Shown here piece by piece: positions 1 to 11,413 of a stretch of DNA of 64,000 nucleotides (position 1 is its first letter; every line of letters begins with the position of its first letter). The notes beneath the pieces were generated by a model. That model saw only the letters and a list, made by a program, of their open reading frames with translations, was not told the origin of the DNA and did no database searches. Source of the stretch: Poa pratensis (taxonomy: Eukaryota; Streptophyta; Magnoliopsida; Poales; Poaceae). Position numbers and translations under genes: made by a program. The stretch covers positions 59,455,901 through 59,519,900 of the forward strand of contig CAMZMU010000040.1 in NCBI GenBank assembly GCA_947311845.1. Reading direction: 5' to 3'.

Positions 1-716
1 TTGAGTTTCATAAACATTTTTTCTGTGTCAAGGACAGGTCACGAGGAACACCATTCTTCACGGTAGGAGTCGGGGTGGTCTCTATCCACTTCCATTCGGT
101 CGAGCTCCCTCCCATGGGTGGCATGCGTCTTCCAGCATCAAGCTTTCAACTTCACAGTGGCATCAACGTCTTGGTCATCCTTCGAATAATATAGTTCATA
201 GTATTGTAAAGTCTAGCAATTTACCATATCTCCCGAACCATGAGTCTTTCGTGTGTGATGCCTGTCAGCGTGCTAAGAGTCATCAATTACCATATAGTTA
301 TTCCTCTCGTGTTTCCTAGACCCCTCTTGAACTTATTCACACTGATGTATGGAGTCCTGCTTTACCTTCCTCTGGAGGTTTTAAATATTATGTTAGCTTC
401 ATCGATGACTATAGTCGCCACTGCTGGATATATTTGCTTAAGCATAAATCTGACGTTGAAGGCATCTTTTATATTTTTCAGGCTCATGTTGAGCGTCTCC
501 TCAACACAAAAATCCGTGATGTCCAATCTGACTGGGGCGGTGAGTATCATCGTCTCTATGCTTATTTTCAACGCACGGGTATCTCCCACCGCGTCTCTTG
601 TCCGCACACGTCGCAACAAAACGGTGTTGCTGAACGTAAGCATCGACACCTTGTCGAAACTGGGTTAGCACTTCTTGCCCACTCCTCTCTCCCACTACAG
701 TTTTGGGATGAAGCGT
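1..716 (+). pseudogene. Copia polyprotein, left part (pre-integrase and integrase core)
   Basis: This is the middle of a Ty1/Copia polyprotein; its gag, protease and 5' LTR lie outside the window. Translation shows the GAG-pre-integrase zinc region (WHQRLGHPS, then CDACQRAKSHQ) and the integrase catalytic core (HTDVW, FIDDYSR, QSDWGGEY, QQNGVAERKHRH). The reading frame changes near position 40 and an in-frame TAG sits at 317-319, so it is dead. The frame breaks off at a 5-bp duplicated target (AGCGT, 712-716), where a younger LTR element has inserted, and resumes exactly at 7498. Family assignment is firm; the specific family is not identified. Confidence 0.9.
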
Positions 717-2273
717 TGATACGTCTCAAACGTATCTATAATTTTTGATGTTCCATGCTGTTATTATATCAATTGCTACATGTTTTGGTTAACTTTATAT
801 CATTTTTATGCATTTTCTGGGACTAACCTATTAACAAGATGCCACAGTGCCAGTTCCCTGTTTTCTGCTGTTTTTGGTTTCAGAAAATCTATTAAGGAAA
901 TATTCTCGGAATTGGACGAAACAAAAGACATCGTCAATAATATCACGAGGAGATCACGGAGTCCAAAGGGGAGTCGGAGCAGACCCACCAGGGGGCCACG
1001 CCACACTAGGGCGCGGCCCAGGGTGGGCCCGCGCCCCCCTATGGCGTGGTGGCCCCCTCGGCCACCGACGCCGCCTCTTCGCCTATATATTCTCCGCGAC
1101 GCGAAAACCCTATTACGGTCGATCATATTCCACGAAAAGTTCCGTCGCGGCCGTCATCGTCAATCTCAGATCGGAGGAGTTCTGAAGCTCTTCCCGGCAC
1201 CCTGCCGGAGGGGAGATCATCACCGGAGGGCTCTACATCACCATGCCTGCCTCCGGAGTGATGCGTGAGTAGTCCACCCCTGGACTACGGGTCCATAGCA
1301 GTAGCTAGATGGTTGTCTCTCTACCTTGTGCCTCCATGTTTAGATCTTGTGAGCTGCCTAACATGATCAAGATCATCTTATTGTAATGCTAGATGTTGTG
1401 TTTGCTGGGATCCGATGAATATTGATACCATGTTTATTCAAGTTGTTTATCTATGTGCTCTTGATCTTGCATGCTCTCCGTTGCTAGTAGATGCTTTGGC
1501 CAAGTAGATGCTTGTGACTCCAAGAGGGGGTATTTATGCTCGATAGTGGGTTCAGTCTCTAGATATCTGGATCAGTGACAGAAAGGTCTAAGATGGTAGA
1601 TGTGCTGTTGCTACTAGGGATAAAACATTGGTGCAGTGTCCAAGGGCACTTGTATTGATTACATTACACACTTTACTTCATGCAATAATCTGTTGTTAGC
1701 AACTTAATACTGAATAGGATGCGGATGCTGCCTTGAAGGTGGATTATTTAGGCATAGATGCGGTTGGAATAACGGTCTATGTACTTTGTTGTAATGCCCA
1801 ACTAGATTTCATAGTAGACATCTTGGCATGTATTGCATTGTTATGCCCTCTCTATTTGTCAATTGCCCAGCTGTAATTTGTTTACCCAACATGCTAGTTA
1901 TCTGTTCTGAGAGAGACACCACTAGTGAACTGTGGACCCTGGTCCAATTTCCTCATACTGTTTACACAACCTGCTGCAATCATCTGTTTCCTGTTACTTG
2001 CTGTTTTCCACACCATACGTTTAACTCTTTGTTTCTGCAAGACCGGAGAGATTGACAACCTCTCTGTTTCGTGTTGGGCAAAGTTCTGGTTTGTGTCTGT
2101 GCAGATTCCACGTTGGTGCAAGCTCCCTAGCGCCAGGGGGAGTCAACATCAACAACCTTCCGATAGATCGTCAAGTCCTACTGGATTGATAACCTTGGGT
2201 AGATTTTCAAGGGAAAACTTCTGCTGTCTACATCATAACCTTCCTCTTGGGGTTCACCAACACGTAGCCATCA
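717..2273 (+). repeat. 5' LTR of the non-autonomous element
   Basis: The LTR starts TGATACGTCTC at 717 and ends CCATCA at 2273, with canonical TG/CA termini. A GC-rich inverted-repeat block around 985-1060 lies just upstream of a TATA box. The same sequence recurs at 5926-7497. Short reading frames inside it (for example 780-1268) appear in both LTRs and are not genes. Confidence 0.95.
1084..1090 (+). promoter_or_regulatory. TATA box of the 5' LTR
   Basis: TATATAT lies between a GC-rich palindromic segment and a CGCGAC/GAAAACCC transcript-leader-like sequence, the usual place for the U3/R border. The identical site in the 3' LTR is at 6295-6301. The solo LTR at 55307 has the same arrangement with CCTATTTATTCC. 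Confidence 0.6.
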
Positions 2274-2283
2274 AGCTGTTTTC

Positions 2284-2301
2284 TGGCGCCGTTGCCGGGG
2301 A
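2284..2301 (+). other. Primer binding site, tRNA-Asp type
   Basis: TGGCGCCGTTGCCGGGGA begins 10 bp after the 5' LTR and is exactly complementary to the 3' end of plant tRNA-Asp (GUC) including CCA. The identical 18-mer follows both LTRs of the Athila-type element (43266 and 51451). Confidence 0.9.
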
Positions 2302-2477
2302 CTTGGAGGCTATTGGAAAGGGGAGTCTCTCAGTTCCAATCTCTTTACTTTGTTTTTGTTTTTGTTTGTTTTAGTTTTGTTTTGCTTGCTGTTAAAAATC
2401 AAAAATCCAAAAAAATTAAATTCCTGCATCTAGTTTATTTCGGTTTGTTATTATGTCTAGTTCTTTGCTTGCTATTC

Positions 2478-3296
2478 ATGGGTACTTTGCTTGAAACTTG
2501 TCCTATGGCTGAAAACAACTTGAGAAACCTTTATGAAATTTATCTTGAGCTAGGACATGATGTGTTTGAAGAGAAAATTAAAAAACCTATGGAACTTTAT
2601 TTGCATGATAGTACCAATGATATTGGTATACACTCTTTGAACATGGTTGTTGCTAATGCTATGGAAAATATTAAGCTTGGGGAAGTTGGTAATGATACTA
2701 TTGAAATAACTTCTTTTGATAAATTTGAGGTAGACAAACATTCCTTGACTCAAGAGAAAGCAAAAATAACAGAAGTACCAAATATTTCCCCCAATGTTGT
2801 TTATGAAAATCCATGCTATTTTGATAAGTCTTATGATAATCCTCTTTTTATTCCTAATTTCGAAATGCATGGTAATGAGAGTGTTTGCTTAGAAAATGTT
2901 TATGATAAAGCTCTAGATGATGGTCCTATGTTGCTTGATAATATTATTAATTCTACTATTGAGAGTGATCAATCAACTTGTTTCAATATGTCTAAAAGTG
3001 GGTTTGAAATTTTTGATCCCACTATCTTGCTTGATAAAAGTTATGTGTTTGTAGATCATAAAAAGCATGCTTTATGTGATAGTTATGTTGTTGAGTTTGT
3101 TTATGATGCTATTGAAAATTATTATGAGAGAGGGAAAGATGGTTTTAAAAGTTTTCATGTCACTAAAATACCTCTCTTTGTGTTGGAAGTTTTAAAGTTG
3201 GATTTGTTGCATCTTCCTATGCTAGCTGCTTTATGCTTCAATGATTTGTTTTACTACAATATTCCTCTGCATAGGAAGTGGGTTAGACTCAGATGA
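2478..3296 (+). CDS. Unknown ORF of the non-autonomous LTR element
   Basis: An uninterrupted frame of about 272 codons directly downstream of the PBS. The chosen start is ATG 2478 (MGTLLETCPMAENN); ATG 2505 is an equally good alternative, and the frame is open back to the PBS. The protein is acidic, rich in Asn, Asp, Ile and Tyr, with repeated patterns of the type ENPCYFDKSYDNPLF and LLDNIINS / LLDKSYVF. No zinc knuckle, protease, RT or integrase motif is visible. I do not recognise a domain; ORFs in this position in such elements are presumed gag-like or structural, which is inference. The frame is intact, unlike those of most TE genes in this window, which fits the youth of the element. Confidence 0.6.
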   Translation: MGTLLETCPMAENNLRNLYEIYLELGHDVFEEKIKKPMELYLHDSTNDIGIHSLNMVVANAMENIKLGEVGNDTIEITSFDKFEVDKHSLTQEKAKITEVPNISPNVVYENPCYFDKSYDNPLFIPNFEMHGNESVCLENVYDKALDDGPMLLDNIINSTIESDQSTCFNMSKSGFEIFDPTILLDKSYVFVDHKKHALCDSYVVEFVYDAIENYYERGKDGFKSFHVTKIPLFVLEVLKLDLLHLPMLAALCFNDLFYYNIPLHRKWVRLR

Positions 3297-5908
3297 TTTT
3301 GATATTTGCCTCTTGATGCTCTCTTTGTTTTTCAACTCTTATTCTTATGCGAGCATCATTAAAATCCTAAAGCCTAGCTGAAAGGCATTAAAGAAAAGCA
3401 CTTTGGGAGATAACCCATGTTTTTATTTGCTGTTTTATTTTCTTGAGTCAAGGATGCTTGTTTACCTCTGTAGCAACTCCTTTGTATCTTTTATTTGCTG
3501 TTTTGTTGTGCCAAGGAGAGTTACTAATGCAAAGTTGGTTTTTATTTTCGGGACTGCATTGGGACAGATTGCTGTTCGTCACCGTTTAATTCAGTAGAAA
3601 ATCAGAAAAAATCGAAAAATGCTGAAACTTTTTGTGCATGTTCCTGATGATGTTACGCAACTTTCATTATTTCAAAAGTTCTTCATCTGAGCATCGTAAG
3701 TGCCTCGAAAAAATTCGTCATTACAGACTGTTCTGGTTTGACAGATTCTGTCTTTTATTTTGCATTCTCTCTTTTACAAGTTTTTAAGTGGTTTCTTTTC
3801 GTGTAAAAGTGCCCACTTGAGCCTAGTAACAGTGGCTAATGTTTAAAATAGTTGGCTTGTGAGTTTTGTCTTTGCTAGAACTTTGAAGTATTATCTTTTA
3901 GTGCACTAACCTGCTAATGAGAAAAGCTGTTAAGTTTTGGTGTGAAGGAAGTTTTCAAGTGTTGATAGAGGAGAATGATATTACATGATCAAGAAGAGTG
4001 AAGAGCTTAAGCTTGGGGAGGCTTACCTCCCCAGCATATTTCAAGAAGACTCAAGCATCTAAGCTTGGGGATGCCCAAGGCATCCCCTTCTTCATCTACA
4101 AATTATCAGGTCATCTCTAATGGTGCTATATTTTTATTGCTTCATACTAGTGTACTCTTCCTTGGAGCGTCAGTGTGTTTTTGTTTTCAGTTTGTTTTGT
4201 TTTGTTTGCTGTGCTATACTTGTTGGATCCTAGTATTCATGTTTGGGAGAGAGACACGCTCCACTTTTTCATTAGAATACTCTTGTGCTTCACTTATACT
4301 TGTTGAGTATTCCTGTCTAGTTGCTGTTATTGCTGTTAGCTCTCAGTTTTTCATATCTCTTGTTAGAGCTTTCAGTTTCTTTTGAAGAAAGTACTCTCTT
4401 GCTTCACTTATATCTGTTTGGAGAGTTGTCAAATAAGTTGATTGGTGTTTGGTTGGACCAGAAAAATGCTATGCATGTGGTAGTGGTATAAAATGCTTAC
4501 ATGAATCTTTTTAGATCGTTGTCTTGAGTAATTTGATGCTTGCCAATTGTTTTGAGCTGTCAAGTAATTAATGTTTAAGCTTGTGCATCATGTAATGGCT
4601 ATTAATGAAGAACTACTATAAGGATTTTCTGCTATAATAATCTGTTGCATAATTGGAAGTCCATAGTAGTCTAGATAATTTTTGGATGAAGGCTATGTGT
4701 TAACAAGGAAGACAGTGGGAGTCTATGGTTCGTCAAACCTTGTGTTTTATGTACACTCTTGCTATTCCAGTTGATAATGATGTTTGCTTATAATAACCTT
4801 GCTAGCCTAAACTCTGTACTAAGAGGGAATGCTTCTTGTACATCCAAAACCTTGAGCCAAATCCATGCCACCTGTGTCCACCATACCTACCTATTATGTG
4901 GTGTTTTCACCATTCCAAGTAAATTTCTTCATGTGCTATCTACTAACTACTCAAAACTGTTACATTTCCTTTTTGTGTCACTACTTGAAAAGCTCATAAG
5001 GACGTAGTAGTGAGATTTGTCATCTTCCATGCTAATTAATTTACAAGGATTGGCAGCTTCATCTGCTTCTCCACCTTTTATTTTGCATTAAAGAGCTGGT
5101 TAGTCCACCCTATAAATAAATAAATAGACACTCCTCCATGGTGAATGTTGGTGGGCACCCGAGGATTCGGTTAGCCATGGTTTGTGGAAAGTAAATGGTT
5201 GGGAGGAGTGTCACCAATAAGTGCTTGTTACAAGTGCAGTCCTAAAAACTCTCGGAACCGCTCTAAAAGTTAGTTAGCCATGGAAGATGACAAGTACCTG
5301 CTATTTGATTTGTTGACACCTGTATACACCATTACCTTACAAAACAATATTTTATGCTCTCTATATGCCTTCGGGAACTACAGCTCTAGCACATGATGTT
5401 AATCCCTGCTTCCCTCTGCGAAGGGCCATTCTTTTACTTTTATGTTGAGTCAGTTTTCCCACTTCTTTCTGTCTACTTAAGCAAACATCATTGTCAACTC
5501 CAGTATAACAGTTTTTACATAACTTTGTGTTTGGTTGATCATATTCTTTGCATTGACATTATCTATATGATATACATGTTGAAAGTTGAAGCAAAAGCTG
5601 AAGCTATTATCTTCCTTTGTGTTGATACAAACACTTTCATGTTGAGAATTATTGCTGCTGTGACTAACTATTATGTTAGACTATTATATCTCTAAATGTT
5701 TTATAGTATTATTCATGAAAGTTTGCACTTGTGTGATCACTTATGTTTACTCTTTATTTACTTGCTTGCAAACTATAGACCATTGGCTTGGATCACTTCA
5801 TTCAGATCATGTGCATTACATTGTTATTTGATCAAAGATTGTGTTGGTAGCATGTCACTTCAAAAATTATCTGTTTTTATCGTTTACCTACTCGAGGACG
5901 AGCAGGAA
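3297..5908 (+). other. Non-coding interior of the non-autonomous element
   Basis: About 2.6 kb of AT-rich sequence between the unknown ORF and the PPT. Only short frames are present (for example 4065-4385 and 5393-5695) with no recognisable domain. It contains two perfect hairpins at 4015-4087 and several AAGCTTGGGG words. A related fragment lies in reverse orientation near 37050-37245. Confidence 0.75.
4015..4087 (+). other. Two perfect hairpins in the element interior
   Basis: Hairpin 1 is GGGGAGG / CCTCCCC with a 4-nt loop (4015-4032). Hairpin 2 is GGGGATGCC / GGCATCCCC with a 3-nt loop (4067-4087). Both follow the word AAGCTTGGGG and are about 34 bp apart. They would form in the genomic RNA of the element. 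A role in packaging or dimerisation is conceivable but unproven. Confidence 0.6.
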
Positions 5909-5925
5909 CTAAGCTTGGGGATGCT
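5909..5925 (+). other. Polypurine tract before the 3' LTR
   Basis: AACTAAGCTTGGGGATGCT abuts the TGATACG of the 3' LTR and is preceded by CTACTCGAGGACGAG. The Athila-type element has nearly the same arrangement at 49889-49926, so this is the plus-strand priming site in both. Confidence 0.65.
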
Positions 5926-7497
5926 TGATACGTCTCAAACGTATCTATAATTTTTGATGTTCCATGCTGTTATTATATCAATTGCTACATGTTTTGGTTA
6001 CACTTTATATCATTTTTATGCATTTTCTGGGACTAACCTATTAACAAGATGCCACAGTGCCAGTTCCCTGTTTTCTGCTGTTTTTGGTTTCAGAAAATCT
6101 ATTAAGGAAATATTCTCGGAATTGGACGAAACAAAAGACATCGTCAATAATATCACGAGGAGATCACGGAGTCCAAAGGGGAGTCGGAGCAGACCCACCA
6201 GGGGGCCACGCCACACTAGGGCGCGGCCCAGGGTGGGCCCGCGCCCCCCTATGGCGTGGTGGCCCCCCTCGGCCACCGACGCCGCCTCTTCGCCTATATA
6301 TTCTCCGCGACGCGAAAACCCTATTACGGTCGATCATATTCCACGAAAAGTTCCGTCGCGGCCGTCATCGTCAATCTCAGATCGGAGGAGTTCTGAAGCT
6401 CTTCCCGGCACCCTGCCGGAGGGGAGATCATCACCGGAGGGCTCTACATCACCATGCCTGCCTCCGGAGTGATGCGTGAGTAGTCCACCCCTGGACTACG
6501 GGTCCATAGCAGTAGCTAGATGGTTGTCTCTCTACCTTGTGCCTCCATGTTTAGATCTTGTGAGCTGCCTAACATGATCAAGATCATCTTATTGTAATGC
6601 TAGATGTTGTGTTTGCTGGGATCCGATGAATATTGATACCATGTTTATTCAAGTTGTTTATCTATGTGCTCTTGATCTTGCATGCTCTCCGTTGCTAGTA
6701 GATGCTTTGGCCAAGTAGATGCTTGTGACTCCAAGAGGGGGTATTTATGCTCGATAGTGGGTTCAGTCTCTAGATATCTGGATCAGTGACAGAAAGGTCT
6801 AAGATGGTAGATGTGCTGTTGCTACTAGGGATAAAACATTGGTGCAGTGTCCAAGGGCACTTGTATTGATTACATTACACACTTTACTTCATGCAATAAT
6901 CTGTTGTTAGCAACTTAATACTGAATAGGATGCGGATGCTGCCTTGAAGGTGGATTATTTAGGCATAGATGCGGTTGGAATAACGGTCTATGTACTTTGT
7001 TGTAATGCCCAACTAGATTTCATAGTAGACATCTTGGCATGTATTGCATTGTTATGCCCTCTCTATTTGTCAATTGCCCAGCTGTAATTTGTTTACCCAA
7101 CATGCTAGTTATCTGTTCTGAGAGAGACACCACTAGTGAACTGTGGACCCTGGTCCAATTTCCTCATACTGTTTACACAACCTGCTGCAATCATCTGTTT
7201 CCTGTTACTTGCTGTTTTTCCTGCTGTTTTCCACACCATACGTTTAACTCTTTGTTTCTGCAAGACCGGAGAGATTGACAACCTCTCTGTTTCGTGTTGG
7301 GCAAAGTTCTGGTTTGTGTCTGTGCAGATTCCACGTTGGTGCAAGCTCCCTAGCGCCAGGGGGAGTCAACATCAACAACCTTCCGATAGATCGTCAAGTC
7401 CTACTGGATTGATAACCTTGGGTAGATTTCTCAAGGGAAAACTTCTGCTGTCTACATCATAACCTTCCTCTTGGGGTTCACCAACACGTAGCCATCA
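5926..7497 (+). repeat. 3' LTR of the non-autonomous element
   Basis: Second copy of the LTR at 717-2273. Differences seen are single-base gains near 6004, 6268 and 7430 and a 12-bp gain near 7216-7230; these account exactly for the 15-bp length difference. It ends CCATCA at 7497, followed by the AGCGT duplication and the resumed Copia frame. Confidence 0.95.
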
Positions 7498-9933
7498 AGC
7501 GTTCCTCACAGCCTGCTATCTCATCAACCGCATGCCTTCGCCTGTTCTCAACAACACCTCACCTATTTTTCGTCTCCTCAACAAGGAGCCCGACTATGCT
7601 TTCTTGCGTATTTTTGGTTGCGCGTGTTGGCCGAGCCTTAGGAAGTACAATTCTCGTAAACTCGAGTTTCGATCCAAAATGTGTGTGTTCCTCGGGTATA
7701 GTTCCATGCACAAAGGTTACAAGTGTCTTGACCGAAGCAGCGGTCGTATCTATATTTCTCGTGATGTTATCTTCGACGAGAAAGTCTTTCCGTTTGCCAC
7801 TCCCGGTGCTACCGTTGATGTGTCCACCTTACTTCTGGTTTCCTTTCCGTTGCATGAACCAGCTCTTCAGAATTCTAATATGCGTAATTATGACATATCT
7901 TTGTTACCGATTGACCCGCCTGGTATTTCTTCTAGTGTTCCTATGCAGGACCAGCCCACTGTGATCAACGCTCCAGCTGCCCCAGGTCCGATCGACGTGC
8001 ATGCCTCCCCTGGCGTGCATGCCTCGCAGTCCATGCCGGGCGAGGAGGATGCTTCTCGTGCTCGCTGTGAAGGGCCGTCTCCCGTGTGCCCTTCCTCCTC
8101 TCCGTCTCCATGGACTGCTGATGGACGGCATCGTCTTCTGGCGGGCCGTCGCGCTCCAGATCCCCCGCGCACATGTCCGAGTCCGCTGATGGGCTGGCAT
8201 CATCGCCCGCTGCTGGGTCGTCGTCCACCAGCTCTCTTGTGTCTGCTGACCCTGTTGCTGCTGCGCCGTCGTCTTCTGCTGCTCCCGTGCAGCACACTAT
8301 GGTCACCGGCGGCGCGATGGGATACACAAGCCATGGGTTCCCAAGGATGGCACTGTTCGCTACAACCCATACAGACGTGGTGCGTTTCTTGCTGTTCCAT
8401 CTTCGCATCGTACTGCATTGTCCGAGCCTGCCTGGAGGACTGCTATGGAAGAAGAATTTGATACCCTTATGCGGAATCACACCTGGTTGTTGGTTCCCCG
8501 TCCTCCTGGCACAAACATTGTTGGCAGAAAGTGGATTTTTAAAACTAAATTTCGTCCGGATGGTTCTGTGGATAAGCACAAGGCTCGCTTGGTTGCTCGT
8601 GGTTTCACTCAGCAGCATGGTGTTGATTATCATGAAACATTCAGTCCAGTGGTGAAACCAGTTACTGTTCGCCTTGTCCTCTCACTTGCTGTCTCCCGAG
8701 GATGGTCTCTTCGACAGATTGATGTTAGTAATGCCTTTCTTCATGGTTTCCTTGAGGAAGATGTCTATATGCAACAGCCACCTGGTTTTGAAGACCCTCG
8801 TCGCCGCAATATGTTTGCAAACTTCAGAGGGCTTTATATGGTCTCAAGCAGTCCCTGCGCGCATGGTATGCTCGTCTCAGTGACAGATTGCATCAGCTTG
8901 GATTTGTTTCCAGTAAGGCGGATACTTCGCTTTTCATCTTTGATCGTCAGGTCATCACCATCTATATGCTAGTGTATGTTGATGATATTGTTCTTGCTGG
9001 TTCGTCTGCTGCTGCTATTGAGCGTTTGGTCCAGACTTTGTCTAGCACTTTTCCTATTAAGGATCTTGGACGGCTTGAGTATTTTCTGGGTATTGAGGCT
9101 GCATATAAGTCCCACGGTCTGGTTCTCACTCAGCACAAGTATGCTTTGGATCTACTCCATCGTGCTAACATGGAGCATTGTCGAGCTGTCGCCACCCCCA
9201 TGTCCTCTACCGACAAGCTTTCCCGTGATCTCGGTGTTCCTCTTAGTACTGACGATGCTTTCCGGTATAGGAGTCTTGTTGGTGGCCTTCAGTATCTCAC
9301 GTTGACCGACCAGATTTGTCCTACGCTGTGAACAAAGTCAGTCAGTATTTGTCACAGCCGACCACGGTGCACTATGAGGCGGTCAAGTGGATTTTACGCT
9401 ATGTCAAAGGCACTGTTTCCATGGGATTGCGTTTTCAGCCTGCTCCCTCTTTCGGACTGAATATATTTACCGATGCTGATTGGGCAGGATGTCCTGATGA
9501 TTGCCGATCCACGGGTGGCTTTGCTATTTTTCTCGGGCCTAATCTTGTCTCATGGAGTTCTCGTAAGCAACCCACTATCTCTCGTTCTAGTACAGAGGCT
9601 GAATACAAGGCTTTGGCGAATGGCACAGCTGAGGCCGTCTGGATTCAGTCAGTCTTACAGGAACTAGGTGTTCCTCAGTCCCGCCCACCAGTTTTATGGT
9701 GTGATAATCTTGGTGCTACATATCTATCTGCTAATCCTGTGTTCCACGCACGCACCAAGCATATTGAGATTGACTTCCACTTTGTCTGAGAGAAGGTGGC
9801 GTCGGGAGCGCTTGATGTTCGGTTCATCGCCTCCGGAGACCAGCTTGCTGATGTGTTTACTAAACCAGTTAGTAAACTCATACTCTGTAAGTTTCGTTCC
9901 AATCTTAACCGTGTACATGACGGTTTAGATTGA
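7498..9933 (+). pseudogene. Copia polyprotein, right part (integrase C-term, RT, RNase H)
   Basis: Continuation of the Copia gene interrupted at 716. Visible blocks are the integrase C-terminal region (FLTACYLINRM, FLGYSSMHKGYKC), a Pro/Ser/Ala-rich linker, reverse transcriptase ([35 protein letters not shown], then YVDDIVLAG near 8970) and RNase H ([54 protein letters not shown]). The frame changes near 8170, 8310, 8815 and 9305, and a TGA stops it at 9787-9789, where this family normally has an Arg codon. The element is decayed, so it is older than the LTR insertion inside it. Confidence 0.92.
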
Positions 9934-9940
9934 GGGGGAG

Positions 9941-10150
9941 TATTAGATATGTGTTCGGTTTAGGCTAGGGTATTTCCTAGTATTAGAATTAGAACCGGTA
10001 TACAATACCGATGTATGTAACTTGATGTACAAGTTTTGTCTATTATATAAAGAGAGCCAGCCGTGTGGGCTAACCACGGCAACATATGACTCGTGACTAC
10101 ACACTCTATAGATTGAACACAATCCTAGCCATCTTCTCCATCCTCACGGA
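9941..10150 (+). repeat. Decayed 3' LTR of the Copia element
   Basis: A purine tract (TTGAGGGGGAG, 9930-9940) ends the internal region. The sequence starting TATTAGATATG is probably a mutated TGTTAGATATG LTR start. A TATA-like TATTATATAAAG lies near 10040. The end of the LTR is not clear by eye and no partner LTR is in the window; the boundary at 10150 is approximate. Confidence 0.6.
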
Positions 10151-11130
10151 CATATCTCATTTGTTATTAAATTTATAATTACAAACAGCTTGTGCAACAA
10201 AAATCCTCGTTCGACGGCATGCAAATCTACAGTTAGATAAACAATAATCTTGGAGTACTTTTGGTCAATTAGTTAGGTATAGCAATATATAGCTTGAAAT
10301 GCAAAGTCAACAGCCGTTGTTCTCCATCGAGGACTTATGCCATCCATTATTTCCAAAGACAACTATTTGTATTAATTATTCTAGTCTCCATCTTGGCTTT
10401 TTGCTGTTGAAAGAAAAAAAGCAGGGGACAGATTTGCACAGGATCGAACACTACAACCGAACTGCAGAATCATCTGCATGCGCATTTCTTTATCTTTCTC
10501 GGGAACAAGTCAAAAGGCTGTTCCATTGCCTGCTTTCTTCTCCGGCATAGCGAGCTTCATCGGCTGGCTAAAATCAGTAGTTCTGCTAAAAGCTAAAGCC
10601 ATCTTTCCCCATGTGATCGAAGCTTTAAATTAACATCTCAATTTATCCAAATAATCTTGAACAAGAAAAGCAAACGGCTAGCACAGACACATCGATCGAC
10701 CGTTCGATTCCCGTTGCTGTTGCTGATGCTGTTATTGTTGCTGCTAGGTTTTTTAGTAACTGTTGGACTGTTGCAGTGGTTGCTGCGGTGGTTACGCTGG
10801 CCATGCCATGCTGCCGAGGCTGCCTCGTGATGGTTTACCGGCGAGGAGGCCGTACGAGATGCAGAGCGGATCAGTTCGGTTTCGCCTGTGTTTTTCCGGG
10901 AGATTTTTAAGGTCGGGTGTCATGGCTCCGGACGTTGGCCCCTCTCCTTTCTCGCTCCCTCTTATGCGCACCCTTCCCAATCCCCTCCCCTCTCTTCCTC
11001 CTCTCTCTCTTCCCCGCTTGCCGTCGTGCGTGGCCCACGGGCTCCTTGGCGTTTCTCTCTCAAGGTTTGGTGGCACTACACTAATCCCACTAGCCAGGCA
11101 GCAGCTAGGCTGCGCATTGTGATCGATCAG
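10151..11130 (+). other. Upstream region of the NAC gene
   Basis: About 1 kb of unique-looking DNA between the Copia element and the NAC core promoter. The proximal 250 bp are rich in CTCTCC/CCCTCC pyrimidine tracts. A 119-residue frame at 10763-11122 has no recognisable domain and is not called as a gene. Confidence 0.5.
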
Positions 11131-11134
11131 TAGC

Positions 11135-11143
11135 TATATATAA
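11135..11143 (+). promoter_or_regulatory. Likely TATA box of the NAC gene
   Basis: TATATATAA lies about 270 bp upstream of the NAC start codon. It implies a 5' leader of roughly 240 bp, which contains CTCCC-rich stretches. No other TATA box of this quality lies nearby. Confidence 0.55.
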
Positions 11144-11413
11144 CCACCTCCCGTTCGTTGCAGTTGTTTCCTTGTACCCCATCACCAGCAACAACTTCAT
11201 TCCTCAGTCGATTGGATCGACTCATCTCCCGCTAGCCGCTGCTCCCTCCCTTCCTTCCTTCTCAATTTCATCAATGGCGGCTAGCTGTAGCTCCTAGGTG
11301 GAGCATTGCACTCAGCTACAGTCTCTCCTTGTCCTATAAATTCTTCGATAGTTTTGACCAGAGAGCTAGAGCTGGTACTGTGACCGTGTGAACCGACCGA
11401 CTGAGATTCGATC

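Larger units (their letters stand above)
717..7497 (+). mobile_element. Non-autonomous LTR retrotransposon nested in Copia integrase
   Basis: A complete insertion bounded by perfect 5-bp target-site duplications (AGCGT at 712-716 and 7498-7502). It has two LTRs of 1557 and 1572 bp starting TGATACGTCTC and ending GTAGCCATCA, a tRNA-Asp primer binding site and a purine-rich tract before the 3' LTR. The 3.65-kb interior has no protease, reverse transcriptase, RNase H or integrase, only one unknown ORF, so it must be mobilised in trans. The LTRs differ, as far as can be read by eye, only by one 12-bp and three 1-bp indels, so the insertion is young. The PBS and the CTCGAGGACGAG block before the PPT are shared with the Athila-type Gypsy element at 41.7-52.5 kb, which suggests a Gypsy relative as helper. 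Confidence 0.95.

Noticed and set aside
780..1268. ORF of 162 codons, and its near copy at 5954-6472
   Set aside because: It lies inside both LTRs, Arg/Pro-rich from the GC-rich palindromic U3 part. It is repeated because the LTR is repeated, not because it is a gene.
2284..2301. tRNA-Asp-like sequence as a tRNA gene
   Set aside because: Only 18 nt complementary to a tRNA 3' end are present, placed right after an LTR; it is a primer binding site.
10763..11122. 119-codon ORF upstream of the NAC gene
   Set aside because: Low-complexity promoter/leader sequence with CTCTCC tracts; no domain, and overlapping frames on both strands are equally long.
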